DNA from: an uncultured Alistipes sp.
GTDB lineage: Bacteria > Bacteroidota > Bacteroidia > Bacteroidales > Rikenellaceae
Assembly: GCA_904502285.1 (NCBI GenBank)
Contig: CAJGEC010000025.1
Coordinates: 1 to 23,050 of the forward strand
Direction of reading: 5' to 3'
DNA: 23,050 nt
Shown here: positions 1 through 7,508 of the stretch, one piece after another
How positions within the stretch are numbered: the stretch's first letter is position 1
How the letters are laid out: each line of letters starts with the position of its first letter
The notes under the pieces: generated by a model
Told to the model about the DNA's origin: nothing
Database searches by the model: none
The model's input: the letters and a program-made list of their open reading frames with translations, nothing else
Translations under genes and position numbers: made by a program

Positions 1-2
1 AG

Positions 3-566
3 GGTAAGGAGGAGTATGACCTTCCTTGGGGTGGTAAGCTTCAGTACTACAACTCTATCGTTGGTGGTGCTATCGATGCTCGCTTTATGCCTGCTATTTT
101 GAAGGGTATTATGGAGAAGATGGATGAGGGTCCATTGACAGGCTCTTACGCTCGTGATATCCGCGTTGTTATCTACTACGGTAAGATGCACCCAGTAGAT
201 TCAAACGAGCTTTCGTTCAAGCTTGCAGGTCGTAACGCCTTCAAGGATGCGTTCCGCAATGCTGGTCCAAAGATTATGGAGCCTATCTACAACGTAGAGG
301 TACTTACCCCAAGCGAGTATATGGGTGCTGTAATGAGCGACCTCCAGAACCGTCGTGCTATGATTATGGGTATGGAGTCAGACAAGGGCTTCGACCGCCT
401 CAACGCACGTGTGCCTCTTGCAGAGCTCTATCGCTACTCAACATCATTGTCATCACTAACCTCTGGTGCTGCAACCTACACAATGCAGTTCGCATCATAC
501 GAGCAGGTGCCAGCAGATGTTCAGGATAAGTTGTTGAAGGCTTACACTGATACTGACGAAGATTAA
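3..566 (+). CDS. fusA2: Elongation factor G paralogue (EF-G2-like), C-terminal part, 5' truncated by window edge
   Basis: The frame is open from base 3 and encodes about 187 residues of EF-G domain IV (end) and domain V, stopping with TAA at 564. Diagnostic stretches are SIVGGAIDARFMPAILKGI (domain IV), MEPIYNVEVLTPSEYMG and the domain V run VPLAELYRYSTSLSSLTSGAATY. EF-G is a cytoplasmic factor that drives ribosomal translocation. From memory, canonical Bacteroidota EF-G in the str operon has a different domain V (more like PLSEMFGYVTTLRT). The AELYRYSTSLSSLTSG type matches the second EF-G, and the str operon (rpsL-rpsG) lies at the other end of this window, so this is probably the paralogue. 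The G domain is outside the window, so GTPase status cannot be judged. Confidence is high for EF-G and moderate for the paralogue label. Confidence 0.88.
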   Translation, partial: GKEEYDLPWGGKLQYYNSIVGGAIDARFMPAILKGIMEKMDEGPLTGSYARDIRVVIYYGKMHPVDSNELSFKLAGRNAFKDAFRNAGPKIMEPIYNVEVLTPSEYMGAVMSDLQNRRAMIMGMESDKGFDRLNARVPLAELYRYSTSLSSLTSGAATYTMQFASYEQVPADVQDKLLKAYTDTDED

Positions 567-582
567 TTCTTTGTTGTGATAA

Positions 583-599
583 GGGGCTATCTTTGCCCC
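583..599 (+). other. Small GC hairpin after EF-G stop codon
   Basis: GGGGC (583-587) pairs with GCCCC (595-599) across a 7-base loop, 16 bases after the stop codon. No T-tract follows, so it is not a terminator alone. It is the first of three hairpins before the next promoter. Confidence 0.4.
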
Positions 600-610
600 A
601 TCCCAAAAGT

Positions 611-655
611 AGACCACCCTGGGCTGTACGTTTTTGTACTATCCCAGGGTGGTCT
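611..655 (+). terminator. Strong hairpin, probable terminator of the EF-G gene
   Basis: A perfect 13-bp stem (AGACCACCCTGGG at 611-623 with its complement at 643-655) encloses a smaller GTAC/GTAC pairing around TTTTT. The T-tract after the stem is poor (CTTTC). The position, 45 bases after the stop and upstream of the next promoter, fits transcription termination or 3'-end protection. Confidence 0.6.
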
Positions 656-681
656 CTTTCGCGATAAACCAAATCTAACCT

Positions 682-705
682 CCCCTCTCTCATAACAAAG
701 AGGGG
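682..705 (+). other. Third hairpin in the EF-G/glnA intergenic region
   Basis: CCCCTCT (682-688) pairs with AGAGGGG (699-705) across a 10-base loop, followed by CATCATTTATG. It may be a weak backup terminator. Bases 567-767 otherwise show nothing recognisable. Confidence 0.35.
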
Positions 706-767
706 CATCATTTATGTTGAGGTAGAGTGAAAAAGTATTTCGATGGATATCTTTTTCGCCCTAAATG

Positions 768-798
768 TTGCGAAAGTTTTCAGTTTTTCCTAACTTTG
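768..798 (+). promoter_or_regulatory. Bacteroidota-type promoter for the glutamine synthetase gene
   Basis: The -7 element TAACTTTG lies at 791-798, with TTG at 768-770 and a 20-base spacer. The expected transcript start is near 805, giving a leader of about 30 bases before the ATG at 835. Confidence 0.75.
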
Positions 799-834
799 CT
801 TATGAATGTTATCACATATTAAAACTTGGAAGAT

Positions 835-2337
835 ATGAACAAGGAGTTAGAACTTAATCCTAATAAGGTGGTTGCCTTTTTGGGTAAGCCTGCAAGGGAG
901 TTTACAAAGGCCGATATCGTCGAGTATATTCGCAAGAATGAGGTGCGTATGGTCAATTTTATGTATCCTGCGGGCGATGGTCGTCTCAAGACCCTTAACT
1001 TTGTGATTAACAATATAGAGTACCTCGATACAATCCTCACCTGTGGTGAGCGTGTCGATGGTTCGAGCCTCTTCCCATTTATAGAGGCTGGCAGTAGCGA
1101 CCTCTACGTCATACCACGTTTCAGCACCGCCTTCCTCGATCCCTTTGCCGAGATTCCTACCTTGAGTATGTTGTGCTCATTCTTCAATAAGGATGGTGAG
1201 CCTTTGGCCTCAGCACCTCGCTACACCCTACTCAAGGCGTTGCGTGCCTTTGAGGATGTTACGGGTATGCAGTTCGAGGCAATGGGCGAGTTGGAGTACT
1301 ACGTCATTGCTCCCGACGAGTCGCTCTTCCCAGCGACAGACCAGAAGGGTTATCACGAGTCGGCGCCATTTGCTAAGTTCAATGAGTTCCGCACAGAGTG
1401 TATGGCCTACATCGCGCAGGCGGGTGGCAAGATTAAGTATGGCCACTCGGAGGTGGGTAACTTCACCATAGATGGCTATGTATATGAGCAGAACGAGATT
1501 GAGTTTCTGCCTGTGGCTGCTGCCGATGCTGCCGACCAGCTTGTGTTGGCTAAGTGGATTATTCGCAATTTGGCATACCGCTATGGTTTCGACATAACCT
1601 TTGCCCCAAAGATTACGGCTGGCAAGGCTGGCTCAGGTCTCCATATCCATATGCGTTTGATGAAGGATGGCCGTAGCGTGATGGTTAAGGATGGTGTGTT
1701 GTCTAACGAGGCACGCAAGGCTATAGCTGGTATGATGGTGCTGGCACCATCTATCACAGCCTTTGGTAACACCAACCCTACATCATACTTCCGTCTTGTG
1801 CCACATCAGGAGGCTCCAACGAATGTGTGCTGGGGCGACCGCAACCGTTCGGTATTGGTGCGTGTGCCATTGGGCTGGACCGCTAAGAGCGATATGTGTC
1901 GCATAGCCAACCCATTGGAGGCAGAGAGTAATGTCGATACAACGCAGAAGCAGACCGTGGAGATGCGCTCTCCAGATGGCTCGGCCGATGTCTACGAACT
2001 TATCGCGGGTCTTGCCGTGGCTTGTCGCTATGGCTTCGAGTTGGAGGATGCCTTGGCTATTGCCGAGCGCACCTATGTAAATGTAAATATCCATCAGAAG
2101 GAGAATGCCGATAGATTGAAGACGTTGGAGCACCTGCCAGATAGTTGTGCCCTCTCGGCAGATTGCTTAGAGCGCCAGCGTGAAATATTTGAACGCTATG
2201 GTGTCTTCAGCCCTGCAATGATTGATGGCATTCTTAAGTCGCTACGTAGCTATGACGACAGAACTCTTCGTGAGGATATAGGCAACGACAGAGAGCAGAT
2301 GCTTGCACTCGTGCGTAAGTACTTCCACTGCGGATAG
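835..2337 (+). CDS. glnA: Glutamine synthetase, type I-like fold, 500 residues
   Basis: The product should join ammonia and glutamate to glutamine using ATP in the cytoplasm. Residues 1-120 form the beta-grasp region and the rest the catalytic domain. Visible active-site elements are GELEYY (metal ligands E152, E154), HSEVG (E206) and QNEIEF (E221), the AGKAGSGLHIHM loop (264-273), NRSVLVRVP (337-345) with its substrate/ATP arginines, and EMRSPDGSADVYE (376-388). The NLYDLP adenylylation motif of enterobacterial GlnA is not seen, so adenylylation control is unlikely. I place the start at ATG 835, five bases after GGAAG; an in-frame TTG at 826 would add three residues. The gene leads a run with dprA and a TatD-family gene. 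A relative acting on another amine (gamma-glutamylpolyamine synthetase type) cannot be excluded by eye. Confidence 0.88.
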   Translation: MNKELELNPNKVVAFLGKPAREFTKADIVEYIRKNEVRMVNFMYPAGDGRLKTLNFVINNIEYLDTILTCGERVDGSSLFPFIEAGSSDLYVIPRFSTAFLDPFAEIPTLSMLCSFFNKDGEPLASAPRYTLLKALRAFEDVTGMQFEAMGELEYYVIAPDESLFPATDQKGYHESAPFAKFNEFRTECMAYIAQAGGKIKYGHSEVGNFTIDGYVYEQNEIEFLPVAAADAADQLVLAKWIIRNLAYRYGFDITFAPKITAGKAGSGLHIHMRLMKDGRSVMVKDGVLSNEARKAIAGMMVLAPSITAFGNTNPTSYFRLVPHQEAPTNVCWGDRNRSVLVRVPLGWTAKSDMCRIANPLEAESNVDTTQKQTVEMRSPDGSADVYELIAGLAVACRYGFELEDALAIAERTYVNVNIHQKENADRLKTLEHLPDSCALSADCLERQREIFERYGVFSPAMIDGILKSLRSYDDRTLREDIGNDREQMLALVRKYFHCG

Positions 2338-2349
2338 TTTAAGGATTGG

Positions 2350-2381
2350 GGAGGGTTGTCAATCGCAGGTTGCGACCCTCC
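2350..2381 (+). other. Hairpin between glnA and dprA, possible attenuator
   Basis: GGAGGGT (2350-2356) pairs with ACCCTCC (2375-2381), with further wobble pairs inside. The sequence after it, TTCATTATATG, is only weakly T-rich. It starts 13 bases after the glnA stop, so it could partly terminate or stabilise the glnA message before dprA. Confidence 0.4.
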
Positions 2382-2414
2382 TTCATTATATGTAAAACCA
2401 ATAAGTTGCCCAAG

Positions 2415-3524
2415 ATGAAGATAGAGGACTTAGCCATACTCTTCGTGCGAGGTTTAGGAAGTCGTAAGTTGGCCTTTCTCATCGACTCGCTCGGCTCTTC
2501 GGATGCTATCTTTGCGACCCCTGCCAAGGAGTTGCAGAATCTCTATGGTGTCAGTGAGAGTGTTACCGAGCAGATAGCCAGCAAGGAGTGTTTCAAGGAT
2601 GCGGAGCGTGAGGTCACCTATTGCCGCCAGCGTGGTATATGTGCTGTGTCGGTAGAGGATAGCGAATATCCCAAGCCACTGTTGGAGACTATCGACCGCC
2701 CTCACGTGCTGTTTGTCAAGGGAAATTTAGAGGCCGTCACCAAGCGTTCGCTCTCGGTGGTAGGTACGCGCGAGATGTCGCCCTCTGGATTCAACGTAAT
2801 CGACAGAATGATTGGAGGTCTTGCAAGTAGCGTTTATGGACTCTCCATAGTCAGTGGCTTGGCCTATGGTGTTGATGCTGCAAGCCACCGAGCTGCAATA
2901 GCTAACCACATTCCAAGTATTGCGGTGATGGCAAACCCGTTGCCCGATATCAACCCTACGGCTCACCGTGCCTTGGCCGAGGATATTATCAACAATGGCG
3001 GTGCTTTGGTGTCGGAGCTGCACTCACAGACTAAGCAGAATGGTAAGCTCTTCTTGGCCCGCAACCGCATCATCGCGGGCTGGAGTATGGGTACGTTGAT
3101 TGTTGAGGCGGGAGCTTCGGGAGGTTCGTTGGCTACGGCAGATATGGCCGATGGTTACAACCGTACGCTAATGGCAGTGCCTGGCCGTATAACTGATTCG
3201 GCATCGTTCGGAACCAACAACCTTATTCGTTCGGGTAAGGCTCGTCTGGTTATCACGCCGAACGATATAATCGAGGATATGAATTGGAATGCTATGGCTA
3301 AGCCTATGATTTCGAACTCGTGTGGTCGCCTTGAAAAGGAGGGAGACCTTATACCCTCTGAGTTGGCAATTCTGAATGCCTTGGATGGCGCTACGACGCT
3401 TAATTATGATCAGCTATTGGAGACTACAGGACTTACTATGGGCGATTTGACAATGTCGATTATGACGTTGGAGATAAAGGGGTTTATACGTTGCCTTTCG
3501 GGCAAGATGTATGAAAAGATTTAA
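2415..3524 (+). CDS. dprA: DNA-processing protein DprA (Smf), 369 residues
   Basis: DprA binds incoming single-stranded DNA and loads RecA during natural transformation; it is widespread even in bacteria not known to be competent. The N-terminal helix-hairpin-helix/SAM-like region covers about residues 1-65. The Rossmann-type DprA core (about 75-290) shows SVVGTREMSPSG, SGLAYGVDAASHRAA, FLARNRIIAGWS, EAGASGGSLATA and the SFGTNNLIRSG signature. A winged-helix C-terminal domain follows (about 305-369). I start at ATG 2415 (MKIEDLAILF), because upstream in-frame extension to TTG 2346 runs through the intergenic hairpin and lacks family sequence. It lies 77 bases after glnA and ends 5 bases before the next gene, so it is likely cotranscribed with the TatD-family gene. 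Confidence 0.93.
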   Translation: MKIEDLAILFVRGLGSRKLAFLIDSLGSSDAIFATPAKELQNLYGVSESVTEQIASKECFKDAEREVTYCRQRGICAVSVEDSEYPKPLLETIDRPHVLFVKGNLEAVTKRSLSVVGTREMSPSGFNVIDRMIGGLASSVYGLSIVSGLAYGVDAASHRAAIANHIPSIAVMANPLPDINPTAHRALAEDIINNGGALVSELHSQTKQNGKLFLARNRIIAGWSMGTLIVEAGASGGSLATADMADGYNRTLMAVPGRITDSASFGTNNLIRSGKARLVITPNDIIEDMNWNAMAKPMISNSCGRLEKEGDLIPSELAILNALDGATTLNYDQLLETTGLTMGDLTMSIMTLEIKGFIRCLSGKMYEKI

Positions 3525-3529
3525 TATAA

Positions 3530-4306
3530 ATGATTGATACTCATTCACATATATACGATAGTGCCTTCGACGAGGATCGTGTCGATGCGCTTCAACGTGC
3601 CTGGGATTCAGGAGTTGAGATGTTGCTCCTGCCCGATATAGACTCCGAGAGTCGAGAGGTTATGTTTGCTGTTGCTCAGGAGAATCCTCAGCGTTGTGTT
3701 GCGATGGTGGGTCTGCACCCTACCTCGGTGAACGATAATCCGAGGTGGCAGGAGGAACTTGATGCCGTTGAACGTCTGTTGCAAACTCCTCCAATGAGGT
3801 TGTGTGGTGTTGGAGAGATAGGTCTCGACCTCTATTGGAGTCAGGATTTTTATCGTCAGCAACGTGAAGTGTTGCACGCTCAACTCGAACTCGCCTTGCA
3901 GTACGATATGGCTGTGGCGATACACACTCGTTCGGCCTATAAGGAGATGGTCGATGCCGTGGCAACCTATCGTGGACGAGGCTTAAGGGGTGTCTTCCAC
4001 GCATACGCCTCGGATGTAGATATGGCGCATAAGTTGTTGCGCTGTGGCGACTTTGTCTTTGGCGTGGGAGGAGTCGTCACGTTTAAGAATGGAGGTGTGG
4101 CTGAGGTAGTTAGGGAGTTGCCTGCGGAGTTGTTGCTCTTGGAAACCGACAGTCCCTACCTCACACCTGTCCCCTTCCGAGGTAAGCGCAATGAGTCGTC
4201 GTATGTGAAGTATGTGTGCGACAAAGTGGCTGAACTACACGGAGCAAGTCCCGAAAAAATAGATGAAATAACCACGGCTACAGCAAGGCGAATATTCAAT
4301 CTGTGA
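3530..4306 (+). CDS. TatD-family metal-dependent hydrolase/DNase, 258 residues
   Basis: This is a TIM-barrel metallohydrolase of the amidohydrolase superfamily. Family members are cytoplasmic 3'-5' exonucleases linked to DNA repair and turnover. Metal ligands are visible in order: D3-T-H5-S-H7 at the N terminus, E96 in GVGEIGLD, H132 in AIHTR, H157 in FHAY and D207 in ETDSPYL. The length is normal for the family (about 255-265). The start ATG 3530 is 5 bases after the dprA stop, with no Shine-Dalgarno site, and gives the expected MIDTHSH opening. Which paralogue (TatD, YcfH or YjjV type) cannot be told by eye. Confidence 0.93.
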   Translation: MIDTHSHIYDSAFDEDRVDALQRAWDSGVEMLLLPDIDSESREVMFAVAQENPQRCVAMVGLHPTSVNDNPRWQEELDAVERLLQTPPMRLCGVGEIGLDLYWSQDFYRQQREVLHAQLELALQYDMAVAIHTRSAYKEMVDAVATYRGRGLRGVFHAYASDVDMAHKLLRCGDFVFGVGGVVTFKNGGVAEVVRELPAELLLLETDSPYLTPVPFRGKRNESSYVKYVCDKVAELHGASPEKIDEITTATARRIFNL

Positions 4307-4363
4307 TATGCGCTATATGCATAATTATAGCCTTGGGTGCGAAAAAAAAGTGGATAAAAATTC

Positions 4364-4391
4364 TGCGATAACATTTTTTTGTCTATCTTTG
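4364..4391 (+). promoter_or_regulatory. Bacteroidota-type promoter for ansA
   Basis: The -7 element TATCTTTG is at 4384-4391, preceded by a TG-containing -33-like site (4364-4365) and an 18-base spacer that includes a T-run. The expected start is near 4398, about 33 bases before the ATG. Confidence 0.7.
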
Positions 4392-4396
4392 TGGTT

Positions 4397-4413
4397 ATTA
4401 GTGCGTCACTAAT
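4397..4413 (+). promoter_or_regulatory. Perfect inverted repeat at the ansA transcription start
   Basis: ATTAGTG-CGT-CACTAAT has a 7-bp perfect stem and begins almost exactly at the predicted +1. It could be an operator half-site pair or a 5'-end mRNA hairpin. Which one cannot be decided from sequence. Confidence 0.5.
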
Positions 4414-4430
4414 GGCGTATTCAAGGAACA

Positions 4431-5468
4431 ATGAAGCGTTCATCAATACTTATAATATATACCGGTGGTACTATCGGTATGAAGACCGACGAGGCAACTG
4501 GCGCATTGGTGCCATTCGACTTCAGCGGTATCTATGAGGAGTTTCCCTCACTCAAGCGTCTAAAGGTAGATTTAGAGGTGCTTACCATTAAGCCCCCAAT
4601 CGATTCGTCGAATGTATCGACGGAGAACTGGGTGGATATGGCACGTCTCATTCGCGATAACTATAATCTCTACGATGGTTTTGTGGTGTTACACGGCACG
4701 GATACTATGTCCTATTCGGCTGCGGCCCTCAGCTTTATGCTTGAGAATCTCTCGAAGCCAGTGATATTTACGGGTAGCCAGATTCCTATTGGCATCCTCC
4801 GTACCGATGGCCGCGAGAATCTGATTACGGCGATTGAGATTGCGGGAGCACATAACGAGAAGGGTGAGCCATTGGTGCCAGAGGTGGCTCTCTATTTTCA
4901 GAATAAACTTATGCGCGGCAACCGCACGACGAAGTTCAGTGCCGAGGCTCTCAATGCCTTTGCATCGTTCAACTATACCGCTTTGGCAGATGTCGGTGTC
5001 AATATCCAGTACAACACCTCGGCAATTATGCCTTACTCGGCAGAAAAGAATAGTGAGTTTTATATCAGCGAGTCGCTCTGCAACGATATCGTTGTGGTGA
5101 AGCTCTTCCCAGGCATCCGCCCAGCCACGCTAAGGTCGATGCTCTTGGAGAGTGGCGCCCGTGGTGTGGTGCTTGAGACCTATGGTGCAGGAAATGCTCC
5201 TACGTCGGAGTGGTTTGTCGATTTGGTTAAGGAGGCTATCGACAGAGGCGTCGTGGTGGTGAATATCTCGCAGTGTAAGGATGGTATGGTGCAGATGCAT
5301 CTCTACGAGACAGGCTTGGCACTGCAGGAGGCTGGCGTAGTGTCGGGTCAGGATATGACAATCGAGGCTGCGGTGACGAAGTTGATGTACGTTTTAGGCA
5401 AAAATTTGCCACTTTCAGAAACTTTGCAGTTGATGCGTACACCTCTTCGAGGAGAATTTACGATGTAA
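4431..5468 (+). CDS. ansA: L-asparaginase, type I (cytoplasmic), 345 residues
   Basis: The enzyme hydrolyses L-asparagine to aspartate and ammonia. Family motifs are YTGGTIGM (10-17, nucleophile threonine region), PIDSSN (56-61) and LHGTDTMSYSAAALSF (87-102, containing the second catalytic Thr90-Asp91 pair), then FTGSQIPIG (113-121) and RGNRTTK (162-168). There is no signal peptide, and the length matches E. coli AnsA rather than the secreted AnsB type, so it should be cytoplasmic. It has its own promoter. It sits between the glnA/dprA/TatD run and the ExbB cluster. The released ammonia could be reused by glutamine synthetase; that link is inference. Confidence 0.94.
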   Translation: MKRSSILIIYTGGTIGMKTDEATGALVPFDFSGIYEEFPSLKRLKVDLEVLTIKPPIDSSNVSTENWVDMARLIRDNYNLYDGFVVLHGTDTMSYSAAALSFMLENLSKPVIFTGSQIPIGILRTDGRENLITAIEIAGAHNEKGEPLVPEVALYFQNKLMRGNRTTKFSAEALNAFASFNYTALADVGVNIQYNTSAIMPYSAEKNSEFYISESLCNDIVVVKLFPGIRPATLRSMLLESGARGVVLETYGAGNAPTSEWFVDLVKEAIDRGVVVVNISQCKDGMVQMHLYETGLALQEAGVVSGQDMTIEAAVTKLMYVLGKNLPLSETLQLMRTPLRGEFTM

Positions 5469-5472
5469 GACG

Positions 5473-5503
5473 TTGCATTTTTAAGAATTTATTTGTATAT
5501 TTC
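5473..5503 (+). promoter_or_regulatory. Candidate promoter for the exbB cluster
   Basis: TTG at 5473-5475 and TATATTTC at 5496-5503 are 20 bases apart. The last base differs from the TAnnTTTG consensus. If used, the leader before exbB is long, about 215 bases. Confidence 0.45.
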
Positions 5504-5548
5504 GCTCTGTAAAATGTCTCGAAAAGTGACTCTGCGAGAGCGAAAAGT
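5500..5548. repeat. Inverted and phased direct repeats upstream of exbB
   Basis: TTTCGCTCT (5500-5508) is the exact reverse complement of AGAGCGAAA (5537-5545). CGAAAAGT occurs twice (5520-5527 and 5541-5548), 21 bases apart start to start. The first arm overlaps the candidate -7 element, so this could be an operator rather than an RNA hairpin. Confidence 0.5.
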
Positions 5549-5725
5549 CGGCATTGAGATATGTAACGTATTGATTGATATGATGTTTTAAAGCTGTTGC
5601 AGGGAGATTGTGCCTTGTGACTTGCTACTTTAAGCATAGGTGAGAAAGGAATAGAAAACTAAACTATAGTAAAGAAACATAGAAAACAACTACTAAAAAT
5701 TACAAATTTTAACTAACAAAACGCT

Positions 5726-6505
5726 ATGAAAAAATTATTTTTGGTTTTGGCAGCTGCTACCCTCTCTTTCGGCGCTGCTTATGCACAGGATGCTAATGAG
5801 GCACCCGCACAGGAGACCGCAGTAGAGCAGGTTGTAGCACCAGAGGCTGACGCTGTTGAGGAGTTGGCAGGTGAGCCTATGCACTTCGCTCTTATGAAGA
5901 AGTTCTTGGAAGGTGGTTGGGAGTGGATGCTTCCAGTACTTGTCTGCTTGGTACTTGGTTTGGCTATCGCTATCGAGCGTATCCTTTACTTGACTATGGC
6001 TCAGATCAACACCAAGAAGTTCACTGAGGAGGTTGAGCGTTTGCTTAACGAGAAGGGCGTTGAGGCTGCTTTGGAGTATTGCCGCAACACACGTGGTCCT
6101 ATCGCTTCTATCTACTATCAGGGTCTTTTGCGTTACGACCAGGGTCTTGAGGCTGTTGAGAAGGCTGTTGTATCTTACGGTTCAGTTCAGCAGGGTCAGC
6201 TTGAGTCAGGTCTCTCTTGGATCTCATTGTTCATCGCTTTGTCTCCATCACTCGGTTTCATGGGTACCGTAGTAGGTATGATCCAGGCATTCGATGATAT
6301 CCAGGCACAGGCAACTATCTCTCCAGCAGTCGTAGCAGGTGGTATCAAGGTTGCGCTTTTGACTACTTTGATGGGTCTTATCGCTGCAGTTATTCTTCAG
6401 GTGTTCTTCAACTACATCCTCTCTAAGATCGAGGGTCAGGTAGTTAAGATGGAGGATACTTCAATCACTTTGATTGATATGCTCACTGCATACAACAAGC
6501 GATAA
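5726..6505 (+). CDS. exbB: MotA/TolQ/ExbB-family proton channel, 259 residues
   Basis: This is the inner-membrane proton-channel subunit that works with ExbD to energise TonB or related outer-membrane machinery. It starts with a signal-peptide-like segment (1-20, AYA before QD), followed by a Glu/Ala/Pro-rich stretch (21-50). Three membrane segments lie near 66-88, 163-186 and 203-231. The MotA_TolQ_ExbB core shows SPSLGFMGTVVGMIQAF (173-189) and KVALLTTLMGL (208-218), whose threonines (T181, T213/T214) match pore residues in ExbB/TolQ. The cytoplasmic domain (about 92-160) lies between TM1 and TM2. It heads a tight cluster: 32 bases to the next gene, then two exbD genes. The start ATG 5726 follows an A-rich, Shine-Dalgarno-free leader. 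Confidence 0.92.
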   Translation: MKKLFLVLAAATLSFGAAYAQDANEAPAQETAVEQVVAPEADAVEELAGEPMHFALMKKFLEGGWEWMLPVLVCLVLGLAIAIERILYLTMAQINTKKFTEEVERLLNEKGVEAALEYCRNTRGPIASIYYQGLLRYDQGLEAVEKAVVSYGSVQQGQLESGLSWISLFIALSPSLGFMGTVVGMIQAFDDIQAQATISPAVVAGGIKVALLTTLMGLIAAVILQVFFNYILSKIEGQVVKMEDTSITLIDMLTAYNKR

Positions 6506-6537
6506 TTTAGACCTAATTCAAATAAGCAAAGTCAATT

Positions 6538-7503
6538 ATGAAAAAATTACATAGTTACATATTCTTGGCTTTCGCCCTCGTATCTGTAGCGATGGTAGCG
6601 TGGGCAATTAGCGCAGGTTGGAATGCTCCAGACTCTGCAAAGATTGCTAACAGCACACCACTCGTACAGCAGTTTGACGAGAATGGCGTAGCCGTGAATA
6701 CAGAAGATGACCAGCCGGTGGCCGTAGAGTCGACATCGGAGGGTATCCGAGCTCTTGGCATCATCTTCGCCAACCAGCTCGATGAGGGTATCCTCACTCC
6801 AGAGGGTATCGAGGCAGAGCAGGAGAAACTCCAGAACACTGTTGAGAATCTCATCCCTGCATACGAGGCAAAGGTTAGCGCAAGCCGCGAGGAGGCTACT
6901 GCTGCTCAGGCTAAGATCGCTGAGTTGAGTGAGGTTAAGCGTCTCAGCGCAGCTCAGAAGCGCGAGCTTGAGGCTGCTAAGACTGTAGAGTCAAACTTCA
7001 AGGCTTTGAACGACACTCTCAACCAGCACCGCGAGAACGTATCTATTATGGAGGAGAACATCGCTTCTTCTATCAAGGCTAACGACGAGGCTCGTCAGAA
7101 TGGTGAGAACGTAGTGGCTTTGGCTACTGCTATCCACTGGAACCTTATGTGGTTCTACTTCTTGATGGCATTCTCAATCTCATTCATCATTATCGGTGCT
7201 ATCTGGAATATGATGCTTGATGCAGGTGGTTTGAAGAAGACCCTTCTTTCAATCCTCGTTGTAGCAGGTGTTGTAGCAGTTGCTTACTTCATCGCTCGTA
7301 GCAATGGCTGGGCTGATGGTGCAACTTTGAAGGATGCAGCAGGTTATGACCTTGGTATCGGTACAGATCCTACTACTCGTACAGTATTCGGTGCGTTCGA
7401 GTATATGATGGCTGATACAAGCATTATGGTAACTTACATCACTTTTGCCGGTGCAGCATTGGCAGCAATCCTTTCGGCTATTCGTGGTATCTTTAAATCG
7501 TAG
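6538..7503 (+). CDS. Uncharacterised coiled-coil membrane protein between exbB and exbD
   Basis: I do not recognise a named family. The 321-residue product has an N-terminal hydrophobic segment (about 6-26, signal anchor), a polar stretch (28-85), a Glu/Ala/Lys-rich helical region likely to form a coiled coil (about 91-185), then three membrane segments near 204-224, 235-254 and 295-315 and a short basic end. It lies 32 bases after exbB and 5 bases before exbD, so it is surely cotranscribed with the motor genes. Membrane proteins of unknown function at this position occur in other Bacteroidota ExbB/ExbD clusters (from memory). By topology, the coiled coil lies between TM1 and TM2, probably on the periplasmic side, where it might touch ExbD or a partner; that is inference. 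Confidence 0.85.
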   Translation: MKKLHSYIFLAFALVSVAMVAWAISAGWNAPDSAKIANSTPLVQQFDENGVAVNTEDDQPVAVESTSEGIRALGIIFANQLDEGILTPEGIEAEQEKLQNTVENLIPAYEAKVSASREEATAAQAKIAELSEVKRLSAAQKRELEAAKTVESNFKALNDTLNQHRENVSIMEENIASSIKANDEARQNGENVVALATAIHWNLMWFYFLMAFSISFIIIGAIWNMMLDAGGLKKTLLSILVVAGVVAVAYFIARSNGWADGATLKDAAGYDLGIGTDPTTRTVFGAFEYMMADTSIMVTYITFAGAALAAILSAIRGIFKS

Positions 7504-7508
7504 TTAAT

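Noticed and set aside
826..834. TTG start for glutamine synthetase
   Set aside because: ATG 835 has a GGAAG five bases upstream and a normal start codon; the TTG adds only three residues.
2346..2414. TTG-initiated N-terminal extension of DprA
   Set aside because: The extension translates the intergenic hairpin and gives arginine-rich sequence unlike the family; MKIEDLAILF is a normal DprA start.
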